Below the pieces are notes generated by a model. The model saw only the letters and a list, made by a program, of their open reading frames with translations, had not been told where the DNA came from and did no database searches. From UBA7359 sp041689615 (lineage in GTDB: Bacteria; Pseudomonadota; Gammaproteobacteria; Eutrophobiales; Eutrophobiaceae), in NCBI GenBank assembly GCA_041689615.1, contig JBDNFW010000063.1, positions 1 to 64,000 on the forward strand: a stretch of DNA of 64,000 nucleotides, written 5' to 3'. The position numbers and the translations under genes were made by a program. Of this stretch, positions 55,801-64,000 are shown piece by piece. Position 1 is the stretch's first letter; each line of letters begins with the position of its first letter.

Positions 55801-56394
55801 TTAGAGGGAGCCTTTGGTTGATGGAAGAATACCTTCCATGCGAGGATCTATTTCCACAGCAACGCGCAAAGCGCGCCCAAATGCCTTGAAGATAGTTTCC
55901 GCAATGTGGTGTGAATTACGTCCACGGAGGTTATCGATATGCAGCGTTATCATCGCGTGATTAATGAATCCCTGAAAGAATTCAAAGATTAAATCCACAT
56001 CGAAATCGCCAACTCTTGCTCGGGGATAATTAGCATTATATTCAAGACCAGGACGACCGGAGCAATCGATTACCACGCGTGACAATGCTTCATCAAGCGG
56101 CACGTAAGCATGCGCATAACGACGAATACCTTTTTTGTCGCCCAACGCTTCGGTAAATGCCTGGCCGAGCGTAATACCCACATCTTCAACAGTGTGGTGC
56201 GCGTCAATTTCAAGATCACCATTGGCCTTAACATTAAGGTCAAACATGCCATGTCGGGCAATTTGATCGAGCATGTGTTCCAGAAATGGGACACCAATAT
56301 CAAGGTCGGCTTTGCCGGTTCCATCAAGATTGATTGAAACTTCAATTTGCGTTTCTTTGGTGTCGCGTTTTATTGTTGCACTACGATTACTCAT
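55801..56394 (-). CDS. hisB: Imidazoleglycerol-phosphate dehydratase HisB
   Basis: The protein has 197 residues from ATG 56394. The frame is open upstream, but that part reads into the hemF promoter in the opposite direction and is not family-like. Metal-binding motifs are FLEHMLDQIARHG, DAHHTVEDVGI, the later HIDNLRGRNSHHIAE and the C-terminal DPRM. It is the monofunctional form of the dehydratase. Confidence 0.95.
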   Translation of the reverse strand: MSNRSATIKRDTKETQIEVSINLDGTGKADLDIGVPFLEHMLDQIARHGMFDLNVKANGDLEIDAHHTVEDVGITLGQAFTEALGDKKGIRRYAHAYVPLDEALSRVVIDCSGRPGLEYNANYPRARVGDFDVDLIFEFFQGFINHAMITLHIDNLRGRNSHHIAETIFKAFGRALRVAVEIDPRMEGILPSTKGSL

Positions 56395-56467
56395 TATCTT
56401 TTTTACCTGAAAAATAAGCGTGATAGGATAACCTCTATAAGCGTTATTACCAACAAGCGGAGTCGAA

Positions 56468-57376
56468 ATGATCGATATTGAAAGCATCAAACAATATTTA
56501 TTGGGCTTACAAGCCCAGGTTTCTGATGCATTGATGCAAATGGATGACAAATTGGTCCTGAGGGAAGATGAATGGCAACGCGAAGGCGGCGGTGGTGGCC
56601 GTACGCGGGTCATGGATGGCGGCGAAATATTTGAGCAGGGTGGTATTAATTTCTCCCATGTTTTTGGCGATGCTTTACCGCCATCCGCTACAGCAAATCG
56701 GCCGGAATTAGCAGGTCGGACATTTCAGGCTTTGGGTGATTCATTAGTGATTCATCCTTTAAATCCATATGTCCCGACAACGCATATGAATGTACGTTTT
56801 TTTGTTGCCGAAAAAGAGGGTGAAGAACCGATTTGGTGGTTTGGCGGCGGTTTTGATTTAACACCGTATTACGGATTTAAAGAAGATGCACGACATTGGC
56901 ATGAAACGTCCAAAGCCGCCTGCGATGGCTTCGGTGAAGACAGCTATGCAAAATATAAAAAATGGTGCGATGAATACTTTTATCTAAAACATCGTCAGGA
57001 ACCACGAGGTATAGGTGGTTTGTTTTATGATGATTTGAACGAAGGTGGCTTTGAATCCTGTGTCAACTTTATGCAAAGTGTGGGCGATCATTTTCTGAAA
57101 GCTTATTTCCCCATTGTTGAAAGACGTAAAGACACCAAATACGGTGAACGCGAACGAAATTTTCAATTGTATCGGCGAGGGCGTTATGTCGAATTCAATC
57201 TGGTCTATGATCGCGGAACTTTATTTGGTTTACAGTCTGGTGGACGCACAGAGTCTATTCTAATGTCTTTACCACCTTTGGTTCGTTGGGAATACAATAA
57301 ACAAATAGAGCCTGGTTCAGCCGAAGCGGAACTTTATGATGTTTTTCTTAAACCACAGGATTGGTTAACAGTTTGA
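56468..57376 (+). CDS. hemF: Oxygen-dependent coproporphyrinogen III oxidase
   Basis: The protein has 302 residues. Signature stretches are GGGGRTRVMDGGEIFEQGG, HMNVRFF, WWFGGGFDLTPYY and RGRYVEFNLVYDRGTLFG. It converts coproporphyrinogen III to protoporphyrinogen IX with O2, which implies aerobic growth. It is divergent from hisB; a tiny membrane protein gene follows after 1 base. Confidence 0.96.
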   Translation: MIDIESIKQYLLGLQAQVSDALMQMDDKLVLREDEWQREGGGGGRTRVMDGGEIFEQGGINFSHVFGDALPPSATANRPELAGRTFQALGDSLVIHPLNPYVPTTHMNVRFFVAEKEGEEPIWWFGGGFDLTPYYGFKEDARHWHETSKAACDGFGEDSYAKYKKWCDEYFYLKHRQEPRGIGGLFYDDLNEGGFESCVNFMQSVGDHFLKAYFPIVERRKDTKYGERERNFQLYRRGRYVEFNLVYDRGTLFGLQSGGRTESILMSLPPLVRWEYNKQIEPGSAEAELYDVFLKPQDWLTV

Positions 57377-57377
57377 G

Positions 57378-57554
57378 ATGAGAAATGAATTAGTCAGTTT
57401 TCTCAGCACGATTGCGGCAATAGTGATCTTCTTATCGCTTAATTATTTTTACAAAGCTCGGTTCAAAGAGAATATGTTGCAGGGAAAGCAGCGAATAGTA
57501 GGGATTATTATTATTGTTATCTCAATTATTGCAGCGTTTATTTTTATGTATTAA
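57378..57554 (+). CDS. Small two-helix membrane protein
   Basis: The protein has 58 residues from ATG 57378, which overlaps the hemF region closely enough for translational coupling. Two hydrophobic segments (about 5-22 and 39-57) flank a basic loop (KARFKENMLQGKQR). I do not recognise a family. Its position right after hemF and the two-helix hairpin make it plausible. Confidence 0.5.
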   Translation: MRNELVSFLSTIAAIVIFLSLNYFYKARFKENMLQGKQRIVGIIIIVISIIAAFIFMY

Positions 57555-57558
57555 AAAC

Positions 57559-57982
57559 CTAGCATAGTAGCCAGAAAGTTACTGGCCCATCATTTATCAA
57601 GCTAACCTTCATATCTGCACCAAACACCCCTGTTTCAACAGTCGTGTACTTTCCACGTGCATGATCAATTAAAAAATCAAATAAATTTTTGGCTAGTTCA
57701 GGTGGCGCTGCATCAGAAAAGCTGGGATGTAATCCGCTGCGAGTATCTGCGGTTAAGGTGAATTGAGGAACCAACAATAAATCACCTTGAACATCTTGCA
57801 GACTTAGATTCATTTTGTCTTCGGCATCAGCAAAGACGCGATAAGAAATTATTTTCTCAAATAAACGTTCAGCATTTTTTTCAACACCAATCAATACCAG
57901 CAGACCAGTGTTTGTCGAGGCTACAATATCATTATTTACTATGACAGGAAGCCGGTGTAACGCGTTGTAACATTCCAATCAT
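57559..57982 (-). pseudogene. dtd: D-aminoacyl-tRNA deacylase with an N-terminal frameshift
   Basis: The body is a normal Dtd: VPQFTLTADTRSGLHPSFSDAAPPELA and the NDGPVT motif at the end. In frame with the body the only start is TTG 57978, giving a foreign MECYNALHRLP. From ATG 57982 another frame reads MIGMLQRVTPAS, the true family N-terminus. It joins VIVNNDIVAS if one base near 57946 is removed. So the copy is disrupted, or the base is an error. Intact Dtd hydrolyses D-aminoacyl-tRNA. Confidence 0.8.
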
Positions 57983-58016
57983 TTATGATTGGTACCAAAC
58001 ATAAAGCTACTGGATT

Positions 58017-58169
58017 TTAAAGTATCTTGAGGAAATCGAGAATGTTGACAGCGAAAATTGCAACAGCCGCTAAAAGTACAACCCAATCCATGTTTCTGCG
58101 AGCAAGAAAGCCGGTAAAATGTAATATAAGTACAATAACCGACAAAATATAAACAATATAAAAGAGCAT
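58017..58169 (-). CDS. 50-residue two-helix membrane protein (copy A)
   Basis: MLFYIVYILSVIVLILHFTG begins a first membrane helix; ARRNMDW is a short basic turn; a second helix (VVLLAAVAIFAVNIL) follows. The start of this frame and its upstream DNA are duplicated at 59406-59540, which suggests a real unit. No family is recognised. Confidence 0.5.
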   Translation of the reverse strand: MLFYIVYILSVIVLILHFTGFLARRNMDWVVLLAAVAIFAVNILDFLKIL

Positions 58170-58215
58170 CTGTTATTTCCTCTATGAAAAGATATGGCTT
58201 TTTTAGCCTATCCCG
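58092..58215. repeat. Duplicated segment, copy A
   Basis: It is nearly identical to 59418-59540, beginning at GTTTCTGCGAGCAA, with a few substitutions and a one-base indel; similarity fades over the next 75 bases. It covers the first half and upstream region of the 50-residue protein gene. Confidence 0.85.
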
Positions 58216-58396
58216 TATTCTAAGCTAAAGTATGACTAATAAGCTAATATTAAATGTATCGAATTAGCGACAAATGTCTCAAAATGTTATTAATTCGTTG
58301 TATATAAATAATGGAATTAGGCTCATATTCGTATAAATACAAGTTCCTAAAGTATTAAAAATCTATGCCGATAAAGGGTTTTACGGAGCTTTTATT

Positions 58397-58768
58397 ATGA
58401 ATGATTCGCTTTATGTGAGAGTTGGTGGAGAAAGTGCTATTCGAAAGGTAGCACAGGTTCTTTACGATAAAATATATACGGATGAGACGTTACAGCATTT
58501 TTTTTGTGGCGTAGATCGAATGGCAATGTCAAATAAAATGCAGGGTTTTATGCGCATCGCATTAGGGCCGGATTCTCAGAGTGAGACAGCTCCAAATTTA
58601 CGAACCGCACATCGAAGATCAGTAGGTCAAGGGCTTAATGATGAACATTTTGATTGCGTTGCAGGCCATATTCTTGAGACATTGCGGGAATTGAATGTCG
58701 ATGAATCTATTATTGATGAGATATTAGCGCTTGTCGACACAACGCGTAGTGACGTTTTGAATCGATAA
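58397..58768 (+). CDS. Group 1 truncated hemoglobin
   Basis: The protein has 123 residues. The two-over-two globin pattern is visible: GGESAIRKVAQVLYDKI, LQHFF, and the proximal histidine His72 in LRTAHRRSVGQGLNDEHFD. These small globins bind O2 or NO and often handle NO detoxification or oxygen sensing. It is the only plus-strand gene among the minus-strand signalling genes and lies between the two duplicated segments. Confidence 0.9.
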   Translation: MNDSLYVRVGGESAIRKVAQVLYDKIYTDETLQHFFCGVDRMAMSNKMQGFMRIALGPDSQSETAPNLRTAHRRSVGQGLNDEHFDCVAGHILETLRELNVDESIIDEILALVDTTRSDVLNR

Positions 58769-58788
58769 GAAAATAGCTGCTTTAGAAA

Positions 58789-59417
58789 CTAAGCTTGTGC
58801 TTGAAGCAACGTTTCTTCAACTTTTGAGTTTAATCCTCGCGTAATAGTTACATGACTATTAATAGAATCGTTTTTAGATAAATTAAGTAATCGTTTACAA
58901 ATAGTTTCTGTAGCCTGTTGTCCTTTACAGACGATTAATAGGTCAGTAGTAGAGTGGTGAATATCTTCAGCGAGGTACATTTCATCATTTAATTCAGAAA
59001 TTTTAACGGTTTCGATGACTTGAGCATTTTCTATTTTCACACATTCACTCAATGTTGCTAATACGTCAGGGTCATACTTGTTACTATTTTGTTGTAGTTG
59101 AGCTAAAGCATTATTAATACCTAAGCCTGATGCTTCCAGACGATCAAAATCAAGTACGACTTTTAATATCCGGGCACCAAGGGGAATATTTTTACCATTT
59201 ACATCATCATTGGGAATCCCTGAGCCATCAAAATGTTTTTCCTGATATTTTATGCAATCGGCAATTCCTTGCATACGAGGTATTTTTGTAATCATGTCTG
59301 AACCAAGACAGGGATGCATTTCAAACAATTGAAGTTCTTCGGCGCGCGAAATTTTACTTGTGGTTTCTTCAGATAAAATGACGCAACCAATCAAGGATAA
59401 TGATGCTAGTGCTTCAA
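58789..59417 (-). pseudogene. C-terminal half of a degenerate HD-GYP response regulator
   Basis: An open frame of about 200 codons aligns with residues from about 185 to near the end of the complete regulator at 59638-60834 (roughly half identical, one 5-residue gap). The receiver and the first helices are missing. The frame is cut at 59418, where the duplicated segment starts. It keeps a more canonical HFDGSGIP than its paralogue. No proper start is visible, so it is probably a remnant. Confidence 0.7.
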
Positions 59418-59495
59418 GTTTCTGCGAGCAAGGAAGCCGGTAAAATGTAATATAAGTACAATAACCGACAAAATATAAACAATATAAAAGAGCAT
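59406..59495 (-). pseudogene. Truncated copy B of the 50-residue membrane protein
   Basis: The first 26 codons match copy A, then the frame runs out of phase into the regulator remnant and stops as RRNLKH. Only the first helix remains. The junction at 59417/59418 marks the recombination point. Confidence 0.7.
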
Positions 59496-59540
59496 TCTGT
59501 TATTTCCTATATTGAAAGGCCAAGCTTTATTATTCCGTTT
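59418..59540. repeat. Duplicated segment, copy B
   Basis: This is the counterpart of 58092-58215. It begins exactly where the regulator remnant ends and extends toward the complete regulator gene. The remaining spacer to 59637 is AT-rich, keeps only faint similarity to 58215-58290, and shows no other feature. Confidence 0.85.
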
Positions 59541-59637
59541 CGTATTTTAAGCTAAATTATAACAATTAAGCCAACATTAATGTATTGAATTAGAGACAAC
59601 ATTCTCAGCATATTGGTTTTTTTAGCATTTTTTATAT

Positions 59638-60834
59638 TTATGATGCGGTAGCCACTTTTTTAGCCGTCACTTCTTTTAAATCGTCGTTAATAGCTGCATT
59701 TTTGTTAAGTACCACAATAGAATCAAGTATAACTTTATTGCTATGTAATGCTTTTAATTTACTGCAAACGGAAGACGTTGTTTCCTGACCTTTACATATT
59801 ACTAATCGGCCATCTCTGGTGAAGAGGTCCTCAGTAAGAAACATTCCTTCAATAAGGTCAACTATCTTTACTATTTCTTTAGTGTAGCTTTCATCAATCA
59901 AGCATTGCTGGAATGTGGCAAGAACATCAGGATCATAATGAGCAACCTGGCTGTTCATATGTTCAAGAGCCTGAGCATTACTTTTTCCAGATGAAAGCTG
60001 TCTGTCGTAATCTATGACAACTTTTAGAATTCGGGCAACAAGCGGAATGTCTTTCCCGCGAACTTCATCCATGGGCACACCTTTGCCATTAAATAATTTT
60101 TCCTGATATTTAATGCCATCAGCAATTTCATGCATTCGTGGTATTTTGTTAATCAGATCAGAACCAACAAAGGGGTGCATATCAAAAATCTGTTGTTCCT
60201 CTGCGTTAAGTTTCTCGCCCCGAGATATTTTTTGTGACGCTTCATCAGGCAAAATTATGCATCCTATAAGAGCAAGAGAAGAAACGGCTTCATACTTCCA
60301 AATCTCTGCTTCTTTTACATTCATTTCTTTCGCAATAGATAATACATATTGTTTGATATGTGAAATACGACCAAATGCTTCCGGGTTAATAAGAGAAAGT
60401 AGTTCCGTTAATATCTGTATGCTTCCGGTTAATGTTCCTTCAAGTAATTCTTTTTCGGCGGTGATTAACTGGTATTGTTTTAGTGCATCAACAATTGTTT
60501 TTCCCAGAATATCAGTATGACAGGGCTTATTATGAAACCTAAAAATATCACCTTTGTTAACCGCATCTACAGCGGTTTGTAAATCAGCATTGCCCGTCAG
60601 CATAATTCGAACAACATCGGGTTTTAATTCTTTTGCGGCGGCCAAAAATTCAATACCATTCATGCCAGGCATCTGCATATCGGAAATAATAACGGCATAT
60701 TCCCCTTTTCTTAATATTTCCAGTGCATCATCGCCATTAGAGACACCTTGAATATTAAATTTATTTCGAAGTGTACGTCGGTATGCCTGGATGATATTTA
60801 TTTCGTCATCTACGAATAAAATTCTGTCAGTCAT
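59638..60834 (-). CDS. Response regulator with degenerate HD-GYP output
   Basis: The protein has 398 residues. The receiver has ILFVDDE, phospho-acceptor Asp52 in ISDMQMPGMNG and Lys in NKPC. The output (about 150-330) follows the HD-GYP layout, but the HD pair is replaced (SSLALIGCIILPDE in place of LLHDIGKI). The GYP loop reads KLFNGKGVP. Catalysis on c-di-GMP is therefore doubtful; binding or scaffolding is more likely. It lies 6 bases after the GGDEF-EAL gene. Confidence 0.82.
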   Translation of the reverse strand: MTDRILFVDDEINIIQAYRRTLRNKFNIQGVSNGDDALEILRKGEYAVIISDMQMPGMNGIEFLAAAKELKPDVVRIMLTGNADLQTAVDAVNKGDIFRFHNKPCHTDILGKTIVDALKQYQLITAEKELLEGTLTGSIQILTELLSLINPEAFGRISHIKQYVLSIAKEMNVKEAEIWKYEAVSSLALIGCIILPDEASQKISRGEKLNAEEQQIFDMHPFVGSDLINKIPRMHEIADGIKYQEKLFNGKGVPMDEVRGKDIPLVARILKVVIDYDRQLSSGKSNAQALEHMNSQVAHYDPDVLATFQQCLIDESYTKEIVKIVDLIEGMFLTEDLFTRDGRLVICKGQETTSSVCSKLKALHSNKVILDSIVVLNKNAAINDDLKEVTAKKVATAS

Positions 60835-60840
60835 TTGTAT

Positions 60841-62607
60841 TTAGCCTCCATGCCCTGAATGCACAACTTCAGGCAAGTCGTAATCATTAAATTTCTCAAG
60901 CGGCATTGGTTTGCCTATACCGTAACCTTGAGCAAAATCAACGCCGAGTGATTTCAGCGATGAAAATACCTTTTCGTTTTCAACATATTCAGCAATGATG
61001 CTCATATTCATCGCATGTCCAATTCCGTTTATTGATTTAACAATCTCAAAATATATTGGGTCATTTGCCATATCTTTAACAAACTGTCCGTCTATTTTCA
61101 GAAAATCCACTGGCAATTTTTTAAGATAAGCAAAAGAAGAAAGGCCGCTACCAAAATCATCTAAAGCAAAACGACAGCCGAGTTTTTTAATTAAGGAGAT
61201 AAACTCCATCGCAGTATCAAAGTTACTGATGGCTGCAGTTTCTGTTATTTCAAAACAGATTTTTTCAGGAGGAATATCGTAATCATTAAAATGTTGCATG
61301 ATGAAATTAGCAATATCAGGATCGGTCAACGTATTTCCGGAAAGGTTAATGCTGCATAATTCCAGATTTTTAACATGTTCCGGTTTATCTCCTAACCAGC
61401 AGAACACATTATTTATAACCCAACGATCCAGGCGTCGGGCAAAATTATATTTTTCTACTGTAGGCAAAAAATCTCCCGGCATAACAAGGTTGCCCGTTTC
61501 GTCTATCATGCGCACTAAGATTTCATAATGATGATGAGAATTATTTTTCCACGTAGGGACGATGGGTTGGAAATGTAATTGAAAGCGATTTTCATCAAGT
61601 GCCTCATTAATGCGACTAACCCATTTAATTTCTTTATTGTGTTGTAATAAACCGGCATCGTCAGTTGAATAAGCATAAATACAATTACGTCCACTTAGTT
61701 TTGCATAAGAGCAGGATGAACTGGCCAACTTGAATAGTTCTTCAGCGCAATCCGCGTCTTTATTAGATGCGATGCCACCGCTGATACTGACACTGTATTT
61801 TTTTGACTTCCATATAAACTGCATATTATCGATAGCGCTTTTTATTGACATAACAGTTTGCATGGCATTTTCTTTCGAGCAGTTAGATAACAATAGTGCA
61901 AATTCATCCCCACCAATTCTTGCTAACATATCGCTATGATTAATATTATTGCGAATTGTATCTGCAACCTGAATTAATAGGTCGTCACCTGCATCGTGAC
62001 CACATACATCATTGATGACATTAAATTGATCTACATCGATATAGCAAAGTGAATGTTCGGTGTTTGTGTTTTTTGCATCATCAAAAGTGTCTTTCAGGTA
62101 AGTATCGAAACTATTTCGATTAGGTAATGCTGTAATAGCATCTGATTTATGGGTTAATGATAACTCACTTGCAAGAGACTCAGCATGTTGCATCATGTAT
62201 GCGACCTTTTCCTGACTTCTTTTTCTATCTTCGTAGCACTCTAATGCCAATTTAATCACTTCAATTAAGTTTTCTTTTGAACAGGGCTTTGTCAAAAATC
62301 GAAATACTTCGCCCTGATTGACCGCATTTGTTGCGGTATCCTGATCGGCATTACCCGTTAACATGATTCTTATCATATCAGGCGATTGTATTTTGAAAAA
62401 TTCAAGTAATTCAAGTCCGTTTATCCCGGGCATATTCATATCAGAGATTACAACAGCGTAAGCTGAATCAGTTTTGTTGATCATGTCTAAAGCTTCTGCT
62501 CCACCGTTTGCAATATCAATATCAAATATTCCACGCAACTGACGTTTCATGGATTGTAAAATATTGATCTCATCATCAACGATCAGAATTTTTTCTAAAC
62601 TGTTCAA
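60841..62607 (-). CDS. Response regulator with GGDEF and EAL domains
   Basis: The protein has 588 residues. A receiver with Asp56 is followed by GGDEF at 232-236 (intact ARIGGDEFALLL). No RxxD inhibitory site is in front of it. An EAL domain follows, with EIL at 362-364, the SINLSGNT strand, and DDFGSG at 483-488. Key residues for both making and degrading c-di-GMP appear present. It overlaps the HDOD regulator by 4 bases, so they are cotranslated. Confidence 0.92.
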   Translation of the reverse strand: MNSLEKILIVDDEINILQSMKRQLRGIFDIDIANGGAEALDMINKTDSAYAVVISDMNMPGINGLELLEFFKIQSPDMIRIMLTGNADQDTATNAVNQGEVFRFLTKPCSKENLIEVIKLALECYEDRKRSQEKVAYMMQHAESLASELSLTHKSDAITALPNRNSFDTYLKDTFDDAKNTNTEHSLCYIDVDQFNVINDVCGHDAGDDLLIQVADTIRNNINHSDMLARIGGDEFALLLSNCSKENAMQTVMSIKSAIDNMQFIWKSKKYSVSISGGIASNKDADCAEELFKLASSSCSYAKLSGRNCIYAYSTDDAGLLQHNKEIKWVSRINEALDENRFQLHFQPIVPTWKNNSHHHYEILVRMIDETGNLVMPGDFLPTVEKYNFARRLDRWVINNVFCWLGDKPEHVKNLELCSINLSGNTLTDPDIANFIMQHFNDYDIPPEKICFEITETAAISNFDTAMEFISLIKKLGCRFALDDFGSGLSSFAYLKKLPVDFLKIDGQFVKDMANDPIYFEIVKSINGIGHAMNMSIIAEYVENEKVFSSLKSLGVDFAQGYGIGKPMPLEKFNDYDLPEVVHSGHGG

Positions 62608-63806
62608 TTTGAATCATCCATAAAAAAGTTTTCTTTAACATTCTGTCCCCATTGTTCAAATGATTCTTTTAAATTAAGCGATTTTATATAATCACTATCA
62701 AGCGGAATAGGGTAGTCATCTCGTATGTTTTGCCAGTAATAAATATTAGCCAGATGTACAGCGGTTACCGGAGAAATTTTTTTAAAAGATGAATGCGAAG
62801 GAGTGTGATGATTAGTTACGGCGTCTACTATTGGATCGGGTAGTCCCCATAATCCTAGTAATGCACCGCCAACTTCCGCATGCGTACATCCAAAGATACG
62901 TTCTTCAATAATACAGGTACTATGCTTCTCTTCGAGTTTAATCTTAACGACTTCGCTATATTCGTCCGGCATAGACATCGCCATTACCAGAATGCCAACA
63001 TCATGTAACATGCCTGCCATGTGTGCATAATCCTGAGATTTATTATCAAGGCCTGCAATTTTTGCAATGTGTTTTGATATTCCCGCGATCGAAATACTGC
63101 GCGTCCATAATTCATCAAGATCTATTCCCGATTGATCAGCTGATGCGAGATCTGAGAAAAGTTTAATGGTTAATACCAGACCACGAATCACATCATAACC
63201 AAGGTACATAACCGCTTCTTGAGTTGATTCTACATGCCGGGTTAAACCAAAGAAGGCGGAGTTAACTAATTGCAGTATCTTTGCGGTCATCGCAATATCT
63301 TTGGCAATTATTTCTGCAACTTCGGATAACGACCCGTTATTCAATAGCATAACATCGGTAACTTCCTGATACAGCTTTGGTAATGGAGGTAATGAATCAA
63401 TTTTGGTGATGAATCGATTGAGAGATTCGTTCTTTACTTGCGAGCGTATTTTTAACGCTTTGCTAATGGTGTCTTTTAGTGCCTCAGCTTCGCAAGGTTT
63501 AACCAATTGTTGGTGTGTTGTCTTTGTGCTTTCTAAAGCCAGATCATTATTCGTATGACCTGATAAACCGATCCGAATTACATTGGGATAGAGTTCACGA
63601 ACTTCACTTAATAATTCGATGCCATTCATGCCTGGCATGCGTGTGTCTGAAACAATAGCATCATACAATTCACATTTTAAAATATTTAAAGCTTCGCTAC
63701 CACTATTAGCAAAAGTCAGGTTCCATTCCTGACGCATAGGTCGCAACATTCTACGAATTCCCTGCAAAATATTTTGATCATCATCGACAAATATTATTCT
63801 GTTCAT
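62604..63806 (-). CDS. Response regulator with HDOD output domain
   Basis: The protein has 400 residues. The receiver has Asp54 in IVSDTRMPGMNG and Lys in VKPC. The HDOD domain (about 135-340) starts SLPPLPKLYQEV and includes LQLVNSAFFGL and the partial HD-like AGMLHDVGILVMA. HDOD proteins act as signalling scaffolds. It overlaps both neighbours by 4 bases (ATGA), in an operon headed by a kinase. Confidence 0.92.
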   Translation of the reverse strand: MNRIIFVDDDQNILQGIRRMLRPMRQEWNLTFANSGSEALNILKCELYDAIVSDTRMPGMNGIELLSEVRELYPNVIRIGLSGHTNNDLALESTKTTHQQLVKPCEAEALKDTISKALKIRSQVKNESLNRFITKIDSLPPLPKLYQEVTDVMLLNNGSLSEVAEIIAKDIAMTAKILQLVNSAFFGLTRHVESTQEAVMYLGYDVIRGLVLTIKLFSDLASADQSGIDLDELWTRSISIAGISKHIAKIAGLDNKSQDYAHMAGMLHDVGILVMAMSMPDEYSEVVKIKLEEKHSTCIIEERIFGCTHAEVGGALLGLWGLPDPIVDAVTNHHTPSHSSFKKISPVTAVHLANIYYWQNIRDDYPIPLDSDYIKSLNLKESFEQWGQNVKENFFMDDSN

Positions 63807-64000
63807 GCTGCATCCTTTCTGAGTTCATTGTCGGGATCCTTTAATGGTAGTCGAATAACAAAAGTTGTTCCTTTGCCTTCTTCGCTAATGCATTTAATAG
63901 TGCCACTATGCTTGTCGACAATTGCGGAACGGGCGATAGCCAAACCTTGTCCAGTGCCTTTGCCAACCCCTTTTGTTGTAAAAAATGGATCAAATACTTT
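63803..64000 (-). CDS. Sensor histidine kinase, C-terminal end only
   Basis: The last 65 codons of a kinase truncated by the window edge. The ATPase G2 box reads FDPFFTTKGVGKGTGQGLAIA, followed by GTIKCISEEGKGTTFVIRLPL. The stop overlaps the start of the HDOD regulator. It is the likely phosphodonor for the three regulators downstream. Confidence 0.85.
   Translation of the reverse strand, partial: KVFDPFFTTKGVGKGTGQGLAIARSAIVDKHSGTIKCISEEGKGTTFVIRLPLKDPDNELRKDAA

Noticed and set aside
56395..56613. 73-residue N-terminal extension of HisB
   Set aside because: It is antisense to the start of hemF, begins with a proline run that mirrors hemF glycine codons, and the family start is at 56394.

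Overview
The window is chromosomal DNA of a gammaproteobacterium with a Gram-negative envelope (LptE, DsbD, phosphate porin). By eye it is AT-rich, around 40% GC. Gene orders point the same way: leuS-lptE-holA-proA-nadD-rsfS-rlmH, cutA-dsbD-tlpA-aroQ-accB-accC-prmA and dusB-fis-purH-purD are all typical of the class. I cannot place the genus. I see no rRNA, tRNA, CRISPR array, phage or intact insertion sequence.

Layout. 1-2.2 kb: a RhlA-like hydrolase overlapping a JmjC/cupin hydroxylase, then a DNA-deoxyinosine glycosylase. 2.5-7.1 kb: a membrane pyrophosphatase, Maf, RdgC and two small unknown proteins. 7.3-14.6 kb: the leuS-to-rlmH housekeeping operon and a ComEA-like protein. 15-33.2 kb: a large phosphate and polyphosphate block (phosphate porin, PhoBR, PstS, PstCAB-PhoU, PiT with its PhoU-like partner, Ppk, Ppx, SixA). 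It is marked by clear PhoB boxes and one FNR-type site. 33.2-36.9 kb: a methyltransferase, DjlA and a small accessory strip with two frameshifted genes and a HigBA pair. 36.9-50 kb: TrmH, FxsA, CutA, DsbD/TlpA, the acetyl-CoA carboxylase and purine operons. 50-52.2 kb: arsenic resistance. 52.3-57.6 kb: an FHA protein, a DEAD-box helicase, HisBH and HemF. 57.5-64 kb: a frameshifted dtd, a truncated hemoglobin and a c-di-GMP-type operon of three response regulators below a histidine kinase cut by the window edge.

How it works together. When phosphate is scarce, PhoR/PhoB should switch on the porin, PstS and PstCAB through boxes of 11-bp half-sites. Ppk, Ppx and the pyrophosphatase handle polyphosphate and PPi, and an FNR-like box suggests ppk also responds to oxygen.

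The least explained material lies between genes. One family of short hairpins shares the core CATCCATG (or GCAGGAGC) while the stem bases differ from copy to copy but still pair. A second family of larger fold-back elements sits inside the accB-accC-prmA and purH-purD operons, and its outer arms pair within each locus. Four genes carry single frameshifts that can be restored by eye (a RelE toxin, a CBS protein, a DUF3579 protein and dtd). They reflect either gene decay or base-calling error.
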